Shown piece by piece: positions 45,801 through 57,000 of a DNA stretch of 64,000 nucleotides. Made by a program: the position numbers and the translations under genes. The stretch spans positions 615,251-679,250 of the forward strand of contig VXBP01008601.1 of the NCBI GenBank assembly GCA_013400115.1, in the 5' to 3' direction. The notes beneath the pieces were generated by a model that was not told where the DNA came from, did not search any database, and saw only the letters and a program-made list of their open reading frames with translations. The stretch comes from Rhinopomastus cyanomelas. Lineage: Eukaryota > Chordata > Aves > Bucerotiformes > Rhinopomastidae. The first letter of the stretch is position 1. Each line of letters begins with the position of its first letter.

Positions 45801-48800
45801 AGAACAGAAGTGAAAGTGCAATGGTCTCCCAAGAGAGAATTTCCAGTCTGTTCTGCTGTGCTCCCAGGCCTGGCTTTGTAGAGAGACTGGCCTTCTATGG
45901 CAGGGCAGACATCCTGGGCCAGTGGAGCCATGGTGGGCAGCACCACCCCCCTGCAAAGCATGGCAGGCATGAGCTGAGCCTCCTGCCTCCTCACAGCTGC
46001 ACCAGGGCCTTTGGTGGCTTTTCTCTCCAGCAGGCATGAGCTCCAAATGAAGGCTGTGCTTTGAGTAGGCTTCTGCCACCCATGCTGCCTGGCAGAGGCA
46101 GACAGGGCTGAGGGACAGAGGGTGAGAGCTGTGCCAGGCCCAGCAAGTCACCCTGTCCACTGGGCGGCCAGCTTTGGGACGCTGCCTGCAGCATGTGGCA
46201 CAGTGTCCCTCCAAAGGTGGGAATTCAAGACCTGGCCCTGAAGCACTGCAGCAAAGCGGCAGGGCTGGGGCTGCCTTCTCTCCAGCTTCAGGACAGACAT
46301 GAATGTGCTGAGAAACCCAGAGACTAGTCTCCTAAAACATCCTTTATCCATCTCCTATCAAGTGCTGTCCAAAGGTTGAGCCAGATACTGGGCACCCTCA
46401 GCAAAGCCCCATTTTTGGTGACAAAAACAGTCCAGTTGTTCTTCATCCTACTACCACAGGAGAGGCTGAGTCCTTGGGGAAGGACTCCAGGTCACACTAC
46501 AGCAGGGAATTCCCCACGGGAAGGGAAGGCTGCTTGCCTTTCCCTCCACTAGGCTATGGAGTGCCCCCTTCCCATCAGTGCTCCCTGGGACAGGGAAGGG
46601 GCTGTGAGCCAGGGATAAGCAACCCCACCAACAGCATCTGGCTGTCCTCGCTGGACCACACTGCCCAGCTAGCAGGAGTATCAGCTGCAAGAATACCCCT
46701 CTTGCTCAGCAGTCTCTTGCTGCCACCAGCCTGGGTATGATCTAGCAGAGATTCCCTGCTGGATTTTCCATCACCTGCACCAAGGTGTCTTTTGGTCACT
46801 TGCAGGACCAGCCTGTTTCTTCAAACTCACTCTCAGATACTGTGTGCTGGAGGAGGCTGCAGTAGCTGCCTTTTGGAGGTACAGCGGAGATAGTGCTGCT
46901 CCTTCAGAGGACTTTCAGAGGCAATTCAACTTGAACTTTAAACCTCTGCTGCTTTCACTTTCTAGAACCACTGGGACCTCCCAGGGGTAAACACAGTGAC
47001 AGGGGTTGCACCCCACTACCACTACCCCTGTGTCCCCAGGAATCCCCCCAGCCACTCTGCCACTACCCATGACACTGCACACCAGGGATGATTAATTTGG
47101 GCAGTCACCCACAGGAAGTGGGAACCCCAGACAGCCCTGTGCCGCTGCTGGCACCTTGCTTTACTGTGCTTAGATGACTGTGAAGCTCAGTAAGCCCATG
47201 CCGCTGCTAAGGGCTGGGCTGATACCAGGAAGTTTGGGCATCTATGCTGCAGGGGTGAGCCTCCCTACCCAGTCAGAGCTCAGGTTTTCACCCAGAGCTG
47301 AGATGTACATGCTTCAAAGGACTGCTTTCCCCCCTCTCCTTCTTCCTTTGTCACAAGGTGAAGCCTCCTCCTGTGCTTTCATTTCTGCATTTGTTTCCCC
47401 CTTTCCTCATTGCCAGCCCTCAAGTTCCTGAAATGGCTGCAAGAGCCATGAACTATTCAGGGGCACCAGAGCAAGGTCCACGGGCTGGGGTGAGCCTGTC
47501 AGGAGTGTGTGTGTACCAAGGTATTCTGTACCACTGTCAGGAATCAGCACTGCCTCCTGCTAAGTCAGGAAACCTCCTGTGCCCAGGAGATCTGAGTCAC
47601 ATATATGGTGCCAGTCTCCACTGTCTTCCAGCTGAGCTCTCTTCTCTGCTTTGGCAGCTCTGTGGTGCCACAGCACTCCCAGCTAAGGCACCAGCCAGGG
47701 CACAGTGATGGAGAGACACTCACTCATAGCCAGACATCCCTCCCTGCCCAGGCACTGCCTTTGCCAGAACAAGCCCTCCGTGCCACCATGCCCCACACTT
47801 CCCTCAGCTGGTTGCACTCTGTCTTCCTCTGCTTGCCTGCCTCCTCCCTTCCCATGCTCCCTCCTGCAGGGCTCCTGCCTGCAGCCACAGGGACTGGTGT
47901 CCAGTGGGGACTTCTAAGAGAGCAACAGTGAGTTTTGGAAAGGTCAGATGGAGGATCAGTGGGTAGGGGAAAGGTGGCCAGCCTAGCTTTACAGACATCT
48001 AGTCTCCTTCTCAGCCTTTCCACTCACTCACCAGCTCCGTTTTGGCACAAGGGGACTCATTAGTGCTCTGAATCACAAAGGTTCCACAGGCACAAGTGAT
48101 CTACCTGTCATCAGATAGAGAACAAACCTGGAGCAGTGGGGTAAGGGCCATCCATGGAGATGCCCCCAGGTCTGAAAAAAGTAGACTGAGGGGTGACCTC
48201 ATTAACGTTTATAAATATGGAAAAGGCAGGTGTCAGGAAGATGGAGCCAGGCTCTGCTCAGTGACATCCAATGACAGCACAAGGGGCAATGGGTGTAAGC
48301 TGGAACATAGGAGGTTCTACATAAATAGAAAGAACTTCTTCACAGTGACAGTGACAGAGCACTGGAACAGGCTGTCCAGGGAGGTTGTGGAGTCTCATTC
48401 TCTGGAGACGTTTAAAACCCACCTGGACATGTTCCTGTGCGACCTGAGCTAGGTGAACCTGCTCTGGTACGCTGATTGAACGAGATGATCTTTTAAGGTC
48501 ACTTCCAATCCCTAACATTCTGTGTTTCTGTGACACCTAAGGTGGTCTTAGTTTAGGCACAGAAGACCATCCATTTCCACAGTGCAGTCTATCTTCCAGG
48601 CTTCTGAGTGACTTCAAGCACCTGGTAGAAGTGTGCATATCTGAGCACTGGAAGGAGTAAGGGGTAAGAGTGACACTCAGCATTGACACACAACCAACCT
48701 GACGAAGTCCCACCTGTTCTCTGAACTTCTCTCTCCTTCCCTCTAGAAATGGGGCTGACCATGCAGATCCTCCATCTGTGGAGTAAGATACATTGTCCTC

Positions 48801-51800
48801 TCTTCACCATCTCATCCCAGAAGCACCTAGGACAAGGGATCCAGCACTCGGTAGAATTTGCTTTGGCAAGGTTTTCTCCCTGTCTAGATAAGATCCCTTT
48901 CTGCAGCAGGATCAGTTCACTTCAAGCTCCTTATTCTGGGTGAGCAGAACAGTAGAAAATCATGCAAACAATCTACACAAAAAACCCACTTGTTCAGGAG
49001 AGGAAATGGCCCCAGCAGCAAGAAAGCGAGGAGGGGAATTCTATACTTACCCTGCTCTCCTGTCCCAGCCGCATAACGTGCACTGCTAACTGCTTCCTCA
49101 GCCATCAGCATGAAGCTCTGCCAGGAGCCCTCTGCCAGCCCAGCCCAGCTTCCTCCTTCTCCACATACCAACATATTGCTGCTTAGCTCCACAAAACTGT
49201 GCCAGCTGCCACCTGGCAGCTTCAGGAGGACAGTAGATGCTAGCTGGAAGTAGGGTCATCCCAAGGTCCTTTGTTCCTGCCCCAGGACTCCTGTTGTGCA
49301 GGCTTCTTCTCCCCTTCCCTCATCAAAGCCCCTTCAATTGTTGAGTACAGCCCTACTGATCTCCAGCTTGAGCAGGCTGCTGCTCTTGAGGTGAATGGAT
49401 GGGGTGGGAAGTTATAGGTGAGTAAGGGAGACAGTTTCCACTTTCACTGTGCTGCTCTGCAGAGGGTCTGGCACAGGGGTTGGAGGACCAGGTGCTCTCT
49501 GACTGCACTGTAAGGAGTCGCTGGGTACCTCATTTTTCAGTGAGACATGTAGGAGGAAGAGGTTTGTGTCCCCGTTCACCCATGTACAACACCCTTGGCC
49601 TCATATCCTTTACACTCTGCCCCTAGACATTTCAGCGCTTTTACCCTGCTTCTGAGCAGATGACAGGTCTGGAACTGCAGAAGCACTAGACACCAAATGC
49701 AAGTGGAATGCTCCCTGCACAGATGAATGATCTGTGCCACACTACCAGTGGTGCAGGGATGGGCCGACACAAAAAACAGCCCAGCCCATCCCATCCCAGC
49801 AGGGCACTGTCATGAGCTGTGAATCAATAAAACAGGAAACATCTCAAAAGGTCCTCTGACCATGGCAACTCCATTTCAAACTGAGCAAAATCCATTCTTG
49901 CTCGTCAGGAGGCAAACATCTTCTCCTCCAGTTCCTGTACACTTTGAGTCAGAACAGCCTCTTACAAAAGGACAGTGCTCGGACTTTGCCAGAGTCTGTA
50001 CAACACACCCTAGCAATCATTTACAGCCCCAGGCACATCCTCACTGCCTCTAGATTTTCTTTTAATGGGGCACCACCTGTGGGTGTACAATATCTCAGGC
50101 CCCCCTTTCATCCCTTCTTCTGCCCTCAAGGAGCTTCCCATCTCCACGACATGGAGAGCATCTCAAGTCGCTCACTGCAAGGCACCCAGTAATTGCGTCA
50201 ACAGCTCAGATCCCGTGGCCTATCTTCCTACACGGTCACATCTGACTCCTCTTTTATGCACATTGTATTAAAAAATGACAACACACAAAACCCCCCACCC
50301 AAATCAACACAATCCAAAACTTTGTTCGTTTATTTGAGCTCAACCTTTCCCAGCAGCTGCCAAAGCTGCCTGCAGAGTGCAAGGACCTGAGGCCCTTTCC
50401 ATGTCAATATAGCTGCTGAAGCCAGGCATCAGGCTTCTACCTCCCAGGGGATGGAAACTTCCAGCCATTCTTTCCCTTCCTCTATGCTGAAGTTCCCTGT
50501 GCATGTCCTCAGCTCCAAGACAAACCTATGCAGGTGGAAAGTCTGAAGAAACTTTCTCCAGGCCAGGCTGAAGTCATCCAAATGGGGGGAAAAGATTACT
50601 TTTGCTTGCCGCCTCAGAGGACTGCCAGGACTCGCCCATCTTACTCCAAGGCTGTATGTGTTCGAGCCCTGTGGCAGCCAGCAATTACTGGGGCACCCCA
50701 AAGAAGCCTGCACAGAGCTGCCTCCCCTTGCCTCGAGGGGCACCAATGCTTCCCCAGCTCACCAAGTGCCGGAGCACGCTCTGAGCAAGAGCTGACAGTC
50801 CAGACACAGGGAGTTGGCCACTGCAGGTACACTTCTCCCTCTGACAAGCACTCCATGCCAGGATTCATTTTCTTCCCTGCCCCACAACAGCAGTGTGCTA
50901 GGGAGCAACCTGAGACGACTCAAGCGCCCTTGGCAACTGGGCAACAAGCTTTCCAAAGTTCCTCTGGGAAAGACAAGAGCTGTGCAGCCAGCAATAGCTC
51001 AGCAATGAGATGTGTTCTGTGCATTGGATTTCTTTAATCCTTCTCTGAAAAGTGTCTTTCTCCAGTCCTCTGCTTGTTTTAGCTTCTCCCCCTCCCCGGT
51101 TTCCCTTTGCTGTCACACACATAGTTGGGAGATCTGCAACACCCCTGTTCAGCAGGACAAGAGCTCAGTGAACAGCCACACTGAAACATGTAACTGGAGT
51201 GGGTATAGCATCTATTACCCTGCACAGGGAATATCTCTAGCACAGAGCTACACATGATGAGCAGTTCTATCTCACACAGGCTGGTTAGAAGCAGCTCTTG
51301 ACCCCACTAGATGAGCCTTAGCACTCAGTGCCTAACCATGCAGGCCAGGGTGCAGTGGGGAAGGCCCTTCTGCCATCACCACATGAAAAACTGAGAACAT
51401 CAGGTCCTGTGGGGCCCCAATTTTACTCAACTGTCCCAGAGCCCTTGTTAAGGCGTCTCAGCCCACAAGTCATTGGCACGTGATTTCTTATCAGCAGATG
51501 GGGCAGCACTTTTCTCTAGTGGTAGGAGGAAGTCAAGCTTCCCCTGCTCCTCTCCCTCCCAGAGATATGTACACGACCAAAACTGCTCAGTCCAATTTTC
51601 CATCTGAATGAGGCCATGAACTCCCTCCTGTGACTGAGGTGGGGACCCCTGACCTTCCCATCTGCAGAGGAGTCACCCTGCTCTCCACATGGAGCCTGGT
51701 GCAGATGACAGCCACTCTCCTGCACAGGAACAGTAGTACTGCACGTTCCACCCAGCTGCACTAACAACCCACCACCATAGTATCAGGTACTAACAAATAA

Positions 51801-54800
51801 CTAGCATGTGGCCCAGGGACCAGAATGGGTGGAAAGGGAAACACAATTTTAAGAAAGAGAACGTAGTCCTGGAGACAGAAAGTTCTGCCTCATTTTCCAC
51901 ACAGATAAATCAACTCTGCCTCTCCAGAGCTGGTAAAGGCTGTCATAAGCCCAAATGCCTTCCCTTGTGCTGGAACAGGACAGGCAAACCCACTGATCTA
52001 GGTGATCCTGCTGTGGCAGGAGGATTGGACTAGACGATCTTTCGAGTTCTCTTCCAATCCCTAATGTTCTGTGATTCTGTGATCACACTCCATCCCACTG
52101 TGAAGAGGCTGGTCCCACACCTGTCTCTTTCTGAAGATGCTGGACCCATGCTACTGCCTGGCAAAGCTAGGAACAAGTGGGTTTTCTCCTTAAGTCCTAA
52201 CCAAGGTTGACCTTGTCCAGAGGCTGGGGTACAGCAATACAACTGCCTGCAGGTTGCTCAGAGCAAGCCATACCCACAGCTGAAAACCTCCTTTTCACTT
52301 CCACTACAGAGCACCCTGTGGGGACTCCATTCAGCAGAGAAGGAGATGGTTTACAAGGACACAGATTCTTGGAGGAGACTACTAGTTCACAAGGAAAAAA
52401 ATCAGATCACAGAATGATAGAGGTTTGAAGGGACCTCTGAACATCTAGTCCCCAGCAGAACAAGGTCACCTAAAACAGATCTCACAGGAACAGTCCAGGT
52501 GGGTTTTGAATGTCTGCAGAGGAAGCTCCACAACCTCTCTGAGTGCTCTGTCAACCTCGCTATGAAATGCTTCAAGGAGGCTATTTGAGTACACAGGGCT
52601 TGCTCTTTAACTAAACACAGAATGAGCAGGATCTGTATTTGTACTGGTTTGGCTCTGGCTGGGGCCAGGTGCCTACCAAAGCCTCTCTATCACTGATGCT
52701 TCTTGGATGGACAGGGGAGAGAAAAACATAATGAGAAGCTGTAGGTGAAGACAACAGTCTAATAAAGCAGGAAAAGCAAAAGCCACGCAAAAACAAAGTC
52801 AAATAATCCCATTCCTTATCCCTGACCTCTCCTGCCATGCTAGTTCTGCTGCTTTGTCTCAGTGACTGATCTGCCTGTACCTGATTACTGCAGCTCTGAC
52901 TTCCCAAGGCAGAGGGACTGCCAGTGGCACTGGGGAGGCAAGAGCGCAGGGCTACTGCCTAGACAAATGATTCTCGGAAGACAGCACCCACACATTTCGC
53001 TGGCCATCACACTCACGTGTCTCCTGCTGTCCAATTTCCTTTCTGCATGGCAAGGTAAAGAAGGGTGCCTTGACAAGTTCAGGGATGTGGTTCCATAAAC
53101 ATGTCCTGATGGTAGCTGTCTGTTTTGGCCATATGGCTTGAAGAGATAAAGGCTCCTTCAATCAAGGCACTAAATCAGGATGAGGTGCTGTAAATCTGAC
53201 CGCAGAGGTTATAGGGGCCAATGTAAGTCCAGAGCCCTGCAGAGCTGGACTGAATCTGAAAAAGATGAATTGCTGAAGTGAAAACTTCACAAGTTTAGTG
53301 AAGTGCGCAGGCACAATAGGGTTATGGATATTAACTTCTCCACCCTGGGCAACATAAAGGCACAGTTAACGATTCATGCGATGCCTGATGGAAACAGGGG
53401 ACATGCTAATGGGGCAGGAGTGGGCAGTCTGGACACCCCAAGTACCTCAGCCACTGGGGAAAAGGGGAGGATAACACATGGTCAGGAAATTAGGGTAACG
53501 TGATGCTGCACCTTCCAGCAATCTTAGAAAACTCCAGCAATCTGTGAGACACAACAGGAGTATTTTTCCAGTGGAATCTCCCTTTATTTGAATAAGATTG
53601 ATTTTTACAGGACTCCTCTGTCTCCATCATGAATGTCAACCTCTAGCAGCATGATTTTCTGTACATGCAGAAGTAGAACCCCTTCTAATCTTGATCACAG
53701 AAGAGCCAGGTTTAGCTCCACTGCTTCACCCTGCATGGGTTAATACTTCGCTCCCACTGAGGTGAGCAGGAAGGTATCCAAGGAGAATCCTACTGACAGT
53801 CCAACCACCCAAGCTCCTTGTCTCTGACTCCTCCTTAACGCTACCTCCCAATCCTCCCCACACTACTGCCCACAAGCCCAGGCTGACAAAGACAGCCCCC
53901 TCACAGCCTCCCCTTGAGGTAGAGCAGGTGGGCAAACCCAGGAGAAGAGACGGACAGACAAGGTTTTTTGCCACTTTCTTTTGTGCAAGCCCAGTGCTCC
54001 TCTTTACTTGGTACCAGCCAAGGCATCAGGGCAAACAGAAACCACTTGGCCAAAACTCCTGAACATTTTCCATTTTCAGAATTAAAACAACAGGAAAGTG
54101 TTGTTGCCCAATACAAAGACAGTGCCTATCGATCCTTGCCCTGGAGCTGCTTGAACGTCTGACACGAAACAAGTCACACAAGCAAACATACGGCTGCCAG
54201 AGATTAAAAGAAACCCATGGATTTGGCTGGCTGGATGAAAGGGATGCAGTCCGTGGCTATCTGAACCCTTTTCCTTCACAAGGAAACGTGTAATGGGGAT
54301 GAACCATAGCTCCATAAACTTCAGCATTATTGTCTGCCCCAACTCTTTTTACATATGGAACTGGTGGCAGTTCCCATTTGAATCAGCCCAGCGGTGGATG
54401 TTGAGCATTTCTAAATATAAATGCCACCTACCTCTGCTGCAGGGTCAGAAGAGACAGGAATAGCAGAGGCAGAAATCCACAACCTCGCCGCTCTAACCAC
54501 AAGAATAGTGGGTTGGGTTTTTTTCCCCAGTGCTGGGAACACATCTCAGGAAAAAAAGCTCCTGCGTGGACATGGCCAGCCCAGAGCTGTCCCACCAGCA
54601 GACTTTTCACTCCCTCCTTTGCTTTTTACAGATTTCCTGTTCTGAACTGCACTGTGAGTGAGAGCAACTGGGAGGGTTCTTTGGGAGCCAACACATGTTT
54701 GTGTTATGTCTCTCCAACCAAGTCTGACAAGCAAAGGGCTCAGCCAACCTACAAAACAGCCCTAAGCAGCAAAAGCATCTCCAAGCAGCCCTATCTACCA

Positions 54801-56601
54801 GACTCACTGGTGAGCCAGGAGCCCAGGGCATACCACCACCATCTACAGGGGGCTTTTCTGGGGCTCTGCTTAAAAGGTCCCTGTCTCTCTCCATAGGCAC
54901 CTTGGCTCTAGTGTTAGAGCTGGAAATAGTAACAAAGATCCTCCACGCCAGAGTCCCAGAGCCAACCTGTAGATAGGACAGGACTAGAAAGCACTATCCA
55001 GGCACTCAGCTAGGGACAGTGGGAGGCTGCAGTTAGCAGAACCTTACTTGCAGCAAGAGTTCCAGCCAATCCGTGAGCAGATCCCACAGTGAGAATTCAT
55101 GAACTAATTAGCAGATAGCACAGACTCCCTCCCGCCAGGAAGTAAACACCTAGCTCCCATTTCACCTTCAACCTCAGAAGATGTGCTTTGCCATGCAAGG
55201 CCAAGGCCTCCTTGCTGCTGAAGATATTTGCTTACTTGTGTCAGTACCTCTTAGTTTCTCTTCCTCTTGCACCACTACCCAGTGTTAAACTCCAGTTTAG
55301 GTCTGGTCAAAGCTTTGCCTCTCTCAGCTGTGAGCATGCTTTGCTCATGCTTGCTGTGTGCACTCATGATGGAAATCTTCTGTCACGGGGATGTATGGCA
55401 GGAAAGTGCAGTGATCAGTTTAAAGCAGTTACCAGAAGCCAAACCAAACAACCTCAGTGTGATGTCTCTGCCCTTGAAAGGCTACTGTGGATATGAGAAG
55501 CCCCCCTGCTCATGAAAGGAAAGTCTCCTCTAAATCACAGACACTCAGGAGGACAGCCCTGTAATGGGCCACAAATCTCTACTGTGTGAGAAGCGGTGGC
55601 TATGTGGACAGGTTGGCAAAGCAGAGCATGTGCCACCTGAAAACAAGCAGTTCTTGGGTTGCTTGGCTGAGCAGCATTGGCAGTCCTAGCACAGCCATCT
55701 CAAGGTTTTGTCCTGCACAGCCAGTCTGGTTTTAGGTCTTGCTTATGAGCCATGTCCTACAGTTCAGCCTGACCCATAGTGTGGAAATGGATTCACTGGG
55801 GAAGAGATACCTGTCTTTATCTGATTTATTTGCTCCCCACAAACCTTTCATTTGCCAGCAGCTCCACAGCAAGTGGCATTTGCCTTCCTATGGCAGGTCC
55901 AGTCTGTGCGTCATTGCCTGGTGTGCTTCTCCCTGCTCGCCCTGGCTCAGAAGCCCACTAGTCACCTACCCCAGCCCAGACAACGTGCCCAGCACTTAAT
56001 GCCCAGTACAAGGCTCCTGGGACAAGAACTCGAGAAAGCCCTGTCCCTGGACAGACACGGGTACCGCTGCAGCCAATCCCGGCTTTTCACCGGTCACGGG
56101 CTTTCCGTGAGGGTCCAAGCCAGGAGCTAGGTGGGGGTTGGCGCTCACTCACGTGTCTCCATCCTCCGAGAGGAAGGTAAGAGCTTCCCGCTGCTGCTGG
56201 CTCAGCCCCATGGGCGGCGGCTCTGCGGCGCTGCAAGTGGCCGGGAGCCCGGGCGGGAGCTCGGGAAGGCCGCCGGAGCCGTAGCTGGAGTCCAGCCGCT
56301 CCTCGACGGCGGCACCGGTGTCGGTGTCAGTGGGGAGATCGGTAGCGCCGGTGTCGGGAGGGAACTCGGCGATGCCAGTATCGGTGTCATGGGGGAGGTC
56401 AGCGGTCTCAGTGTCGTGGTCGAGCTTGGTGGCGCCGGTCTCAGAGTCGACGGCGGGGAGAAGTTCGGCGGCGGCGGCAGCGGAGACCTCCTTCCCTCCC
56501 GGCAGCGAGCGCAGAGACTCGATGCCCGAGTCGCACTGGCCGTCCTCGCCCTCCCAGCCCGCCGCGTCCTTGCGGCACTCGCCACCCGCAGCCTGCGACA
56601 T
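42813..56601 (-). CDS. NFKBIE: NF-kappa-B inhibitor epsilon (I-kappa-B-epsilon)
   Basis: I-kappa-B-epsilon binds RelA- and c-Rel-containing NF-kappa-B through ankyrin repeats and holds it in the cytoplasm until IKK phosphorylates its degron. Six minus-strand exons join in frame: 56153-56601, 44957-45059, 44216-44447, 43991-44079, 43203-43451 and 42813-42878, giving 1188 nt and 395 residues. The phosphodegron DSGIES is at residues 24-29. Residues 54-96 are a degenerate D/T-rich repeat. Ankyrin repeats start at DTLVHLAIIH (end of exon 1 and exon 2) and include NTPLHLAC, GKTPLHLAVE and CTPLHLAVG. The C-terminus (LPFDDLKISGK) matches the family. The intron after exon 2 starts with GC (CAG then GCAAGT). 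The first intron is 11 kb. ATG 56601 is chosen because it precedes the degron directly and has G at +4 after a purine-poor context; no upstream in-frame Met was seen. Confidence 0.97.
43575..43836 (+). mobile_element. CR1 LINE 3' end
   Basis: A plus-strand CR1 3' end inside the NFKBIE intron between exons at 43451 and 43991, antisense to the gene. Markers are 'gattggatcttaggaagaaa', 'ggttggaactgggtgatctt' and the tail CTGTGATTCTATGATG. Confidence 0.95.
45060..48119 (-). other. NFKBIE intron 1, proximal part
   Basis: No repeat family, RNA gene or alternative exon was recognised in this part of the large first intron. Confidence 0.45.
48120..48535 (+). mobile_element. CR1 LINE 3' end
   Basis: A plus-strand CR1 3' end with 'agactgaggggtgacctcat', 'ctggaacataggaggttcta', 'tctctggagacgtttaaaac' and a near-intact tail ATTCTGTGTTTCTGTGA. 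It lies antisense within NFKBIE intron 1. Confidence 0.95.
48536..51984 (-). other. NFKBIE intron 1, middle part
   Basis: No gene or repeat family was recognised. A purine-poor, C/A-rich patch lies near 50270-50320. Confidence 0.4.
51985..52085 (+). mobile_element. CR1 LINE 3' tip
   Basis: The last 100 bp of a CR1 on the plus strand: 'gatctaggtgatcctgctgt', 'gattggactagacgatcttt' and tail GTTCTGTGATTCTGTGAT. It belongs to the same subfamily as 40295-40585. Confidence 0.9.
52402..52600 (-). mobile_element. CR1 LINE 3' fragment
   Basis: A minus-strand CR1 3' fragment. On the plus strand it opens 'atcacagaatgatagaggtt' then GAAGGGACCTCTG and 'ccaggtgggttttgaatgtc', the inverted form of the CR1 3' end. 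Confidence 0.9.
52644..52735 (-). mobile_element. Fragment of the LTR-like repeat family
   Basis: About 90 bp similar to 17484-17580. Shared parts are the GGCTGG...CAGGTGCC-type stretch, ACCAAAGC, CTCTATC, and TGGA(C/T)(A/G)GGGGAGAGAAAA. It is the distal end of the LTR-like element found in SLC29A1, in the same orientation. Confidence 0.6.
52736..56152 (-). other. NFKBIE intron 1, distal part
   Basis: No repeat family, alternative exon or RNA gene was recognised up to the exon 1 donor (GACAC then GTGAGTG). Confidence 0.4.
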
Positions 56602-56990
56602 CGCTCAGCGCCTGCCGCCCACCAACCCCGGGTCCTGCGCCGCGGGTCTCATGGCCGTACCTCAGTGAGCGACTGCAGCGGAGGGGCTCCAGCACCTCCT
56701 CCCTCGGTGGCTCCTCCTCGCCCCGGCCCCGCCCCTGCCCCTGCCCGCACTGACTCAGTCCCGCGGCTCCGCCTGCTCACGCAGCTGCCCTGATCCGCAG
56801 CAGCGGGGGCGGAGCGGTAGCACTAGAAGGGGCAAAGCCGACGCGTGGGGACGCGGACTGTCAACTTGTGAGATGATCGGCTGCCTTTGTTGCCTTCCAA
56901 CGGGCAGTAAGTGTCGGTGTGTCCCGGGACTGCTTTCTCCCTGCTCTGTTCGGGTGCTGTTCCGTGCGCAGGTGCGGAGTGAAGCCGCAG
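56154..56990 (-). promoter_or_regulatory. NFKBIE: NFKBIE CpG-island promoter
   Basis: A CpG island covers NFKBIE exon 1 and its upstream flank. Upstream of the ATG are several C-rich/GC boxes at 56720-56750 and a palindromic AP-1/MARE-like site ACTGACTCAGT at 56749-56759, about 150 bp from the start codon. I saw no perfect kappa-B decamer in the first 500 bp, though NFKBIE is an NF-kappa-B target in mammals. The island's plus-strand side could also drive a divergent transcript; none is supported. Confidence 0.7.
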
Positions 56991-57000
56991 GCACTTCGAG

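Noticed and set aside
50650..50670. GTTCGAGCC word resembling a tRNA B box
   Set aside because: No matching A box, acceptor stem or cloverleaf around it.
56131..56793. 220-residue plus-strand open frame over NFKBIE exon 1
   Set aside because: It is the antisense of a GC-rich exon whose minus-strand frame encodes the degron and splices correctly to the ankyrin exons.
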